A DNA stretch of 15,801 nucleotides. It comes from CAYUNA01 sp047629355 (GTDB lineage: Bacteria; Bacteroidota; Bacteroidia; Chitinophagales; Saprospiraceae). The stretch lies in the NCBI GenBank assembly GCA_047629355.1, contig JBLHWU010000155.1, positions 1 through 15,801 on the forward strand. The letters are read 5' to 3'. Shown piece after piece: positions 14,423 through 15,801 of the stretch; the stretch's first letter is position 1, and each line of letters opens with the position of its first letter. The translations under genes and the position numbers were made by a program. Below the pieces are notes generated by a model, which searched no databases, had not been told where the DNA came from, and saw nothing but the letters and a program-made list of their open reading frames with translations.

Positions 14423-15226
14423 TTACGCTACCTCCACTTTCTGATTTTTAACTTTAATCCCATCATCATTCCGCTTCAAAAATTCCTTCGCTAAGTTCAA
14501 AAAGTTCGTCGCTCCTTTGCTTTTTGCATCATACAATAAAACAGGCATGTGCATATTCGGCGATTCGCCAATTTTTGAATTTCTATGAATAATAGTATCA
14601 AAAACTTTCTCTTTATAAAAATCTCGAACCTGCGTTACCACCACATTTGCCAACCGCAACCGCTTGTCGTACATCGACAGAAGTAAACCCTCTATTTCCA
14701 ATTTAGGATTCAAACTGCCTTTCACTCGGTCAATCGTATTTTGCAGCTTATTTAATCCTTCCAAGGAATAATATTCACATTGAACTGGAATGATAATCGA
14801 ATCCGCAGCAGTCAATGCATTCAAAGTAATCAAGCCCAAAGAAGGAAGGCAATCCAGAAAAATATAATCGTATTCATCGCGCAATTTATCAACAACGCCT
14901 TTCATCACGTATTCGCGATTGGGGCGATTAACCAACTCAATTTCTGCACCAACCAAGTTGATGTGAGAAGGCAATAAATGCAAATTCGGTGTTTCCGTTT
15001 CGTAGATTGCCTCATGAGGGTCAGTCCCATGAATCAAACAATCATAGATGTTTTCCTCAATTGCATCTTCAAAAACACCAACACCCGACGAAGCATTCGC
15101 CTGGGGGTCAGAATCTATCAACAAAACCTTTTTTTCTAAAATCGCCAGACAGGCTGCCAAATTGATAGCTGTCGTGGTTTTTCCTACCCCCCCTTTTTGA
15201 TTTGCAATTGCTATTACTTTTCCCAT
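14423..15226 (-). CDS. parA: chromosome partitioning ATPase ParA
   Basis: A 267-residue ParA/Soj-type Walker ATPase, partner of ParB in moving replicated origins; ATP-bound dimers coat the nucleoid and ParB-parS stimulates hydrolysis. It starts directly with MGKVIAIANQKGGVGKTTTA: the deviant Walker A is KGGVGKTT (11-18) with the signature Lys11. Switch I is DSDPQANASSG (38-48) and Walker B is YIFLDCLPSLG (121-131). The short N terminus with no added DNA-binding domain marks the chromosomal rather than the large plasmid type. All catalytic residues are present. It is the first gene of the parA-parB-DUF5683 unit; a promoter lies at 15353-15380 and the leader carries a long heptad-built hairpin that stops 14 bases before the ATG. 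Confidence 0.97.
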   Translation of the reverse strand: MGKVIAIANQKGGVGKTTTAINLAACLAILEKKVLLIDSDPQANASSGVGVFEDAIEENIYDCLIHGTDPHEAIYETETPNLHLLPSHINLVGAEIELVNRPNREYVMKGVVDKLRDEYDYIFLDCLPSLGLITLNALTAADSIIIPVQCEYYSLEGLNKLQNTIDRVKGSLNPKLEIEGLLLSMYDKRLRLANVVVTQVRDFYKEKVFDTIIHRNSKIGESPNMHMPVLLYDAKSKGATNFLNLAKEFLKRNDDGIKVKNQKVEVA

Positions 15227-15240
15227 AAGTTTGATTTACG

Positions 15241-15324
15241 AGGTGTAAGTTGCCAGAAGTACAGGCGTCAGAGACTTGCAAATCTTGCAATCTCTGAGAC
15301 CTGACTACTGACACCTAACTCCTC
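15241..15324. repeat. period-7 repeat forming a long imperfect hairpin in the parA leader
   Basis: Twelve seven-base units in one unbroken register, for example AGACCTG and ACTACTG (15297-15310). The left and right halves are also complementary: CAGAGA, one extra base, TTGCAA, a three-base loop, TTGCAA, TCTCTG at the tip, with partial pairing continuing outward for about 34 bases per arm. It ends 14 bases before the parA ATG. Confidence 0.65.
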
Positions 15325-15340
15325 AAATTGATAGGCTTAC

Positions 15341-15353
15341 GCCAACAGTTGGC
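15341..15353. promoter_or_regulatory. palindrome GCCAACAGTTGGC at the parA start site
   Basis: Perfect six-base arms around one base. It touches the last base of the predicted -7 box and covers the expected transcription start, a classic place for a repressor operator. The arms are short, so the position is the main argument. Confidence 0.35.
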
Positions 15354-15380
15354 AAAATTAACGCTTTTCTTTTATAACAA
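15353..15380 (-). promoter_or_regulatory. promoter of the parA-parB-DUF5683 unit
   Basis: On the - strand TAATTTTG (15353-15360) matches TAnnTTTG exactly, and TTG (15378-15380) lies 17 bases upstream, within the 17-23 spacing described for Bacteroidota promoters. Transcription should start near 15346, giving a leader of about 120 bases. Confidence 0.55.
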
Positions 15381-15494
15381 GATTGTCTGTAGTCTGTAAT
15401 TTTTATAAAAAAATATTTCTTGAAAACGATGCCGAAGGTAGGCATTTTTTGAAAAGCATTCAAAAAGGGGAATTCCAGGGGGTATAGAAAGTTG

Positions 15495-15552
15495 AATTTC
15501 AATAAAAAAAGCGAGAAAATCTTCAGATTTCCTCGCTTTTTTTATTGAAATT
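15495..15552. terminator. strong bidirectional terminator
   Basis: The arms 15495-15515 and 15532-15552 are perfectly complementary over 21 bases, with GCGAG/CTCGC next to A7 and T7 runs. Inside, the pairing continues as AAATC/GATTT after one mismatch, around a four-base loop. Either strand gives a GC-containing stem followed by T7. It probably ends a leftward transcript from beyond the window; no + gene is visible before it. Confidence 0.8.
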
Positions 15553-15801
15553 TATTTGTCTGACGATTTATTAAGTAACGCGTAATAATTAATCAAGTAA
15601 AATTTTTAAACAAGATTTTTTAGATAGTTTTTCTTTAAAAATTCTTGAATAGCCAGTGTTATTGAAGACATTTTTAAGGGAAAAATAGCGGAAAAAGATT
15701 TTTATAAAATTACCTAACTGAAAACTCAACAGATTTTAAAAATGGTCGATTTTTCATGAAAATGACCAAGTTTAACTCAGCATGAAGTAGTAAATGGTAA
15801 C

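Larger units (their letters stand above)
15227..15801. other. 575-bp right-hand gap without a supported gene
   Basis: It holds the parA leader with a period-7 hairpin, the parA promoter and a palindrome, a weak + strand hairpin followed by T (ATGCC/GGCAT, about 15430-15452), a strong bidirectional terminator (15495-15552), and AT-rich DNA with one small palindrome (15743-15768). No coding region is convincing. Confidence 0.55.

Noticed and set aside
4384..15801. Search for a replication origin or parS near gyrB and parAB
   Set aside because: No cluster of TTATCCACA-like boxes (only isolated near matches inside genes) and no parS-like palindromic 16-mer, so neither is claimed.
1..15801. CRISPR array, tRNA, rRNA or transposase gene
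   Set aside because: No regularly spaced identical repeats of 20-40 bases, no tRNA or rRNA signature, and no transposase motif were seen. The period-7 arrays lack spacers.

Overview
The window looks like chromosomal DNA of a low-GC member of the Bacteroidota. Evidence: a ParA-ParB-DUF5683 gene order typical of that phylum, a GyrB without the long C-terminal insertion of proteobacterial GyrB, A-rich leaders without Shine-Dalgarno sequences, several TAnnTTTG-type -7 promoter boxes, small lipoproteins, and a mevalonate-pathway decarboxylase (known in flavobacterial and saprospiral lineages). I cannot name a genus.

Layout. Left end (1-1374): a doubtful 46-codon frame and a small secreted protein whose reading frame breaks at a T7 run, then a 159-bp fold-back element. 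1375-2373: an orphan AraC-family regulator on +. 2374-3162: no protein gene, but a good candidate for a structured small RNA (about 2727-2847) with promoter and terminator. 3163-6351: a DUF4197 lipoprotein and gyrB, both on -, with a clear gyrB terminator between them. 6352-8965: a fold-back element, a rhodanese lipoprotein, a perfect 31-bp-arm palindrome and diphosphomevalonate decarboxylase, all genes on -. 9009-9411: a frameshifted small lipoprotein (-). 9797-12430: clpB (+) with a hairpin-plus-T7 terminator. 12506-15226: DUF5683, parB and parA on -, read parA to parB to DUF5683, probably one operon starting at a promoter near 15353-15380. Right end: a strong bidirectional terminator and no recognisable gene.

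The proteins are mainly housekeeping: chromosome topology (GyrB), segregation (ParA/ParB), protein disaggregation (ClpB) and isoprenoid precursors. The gaps are more unusual. Seven of them contain short, degenerate tandem repeats whose unit is always seven bases although its sequence differs between sites. Several lie directly beside a start or stop codon (parA, clpB and DUF4197 leaders, gyrB stop). With three fold-back elements, the RNA candidate and two frame-broken small exported proteins, they are the main points of interest. I found no CRISPR array, rRNA, tRNA, transposase gene or phage gene.
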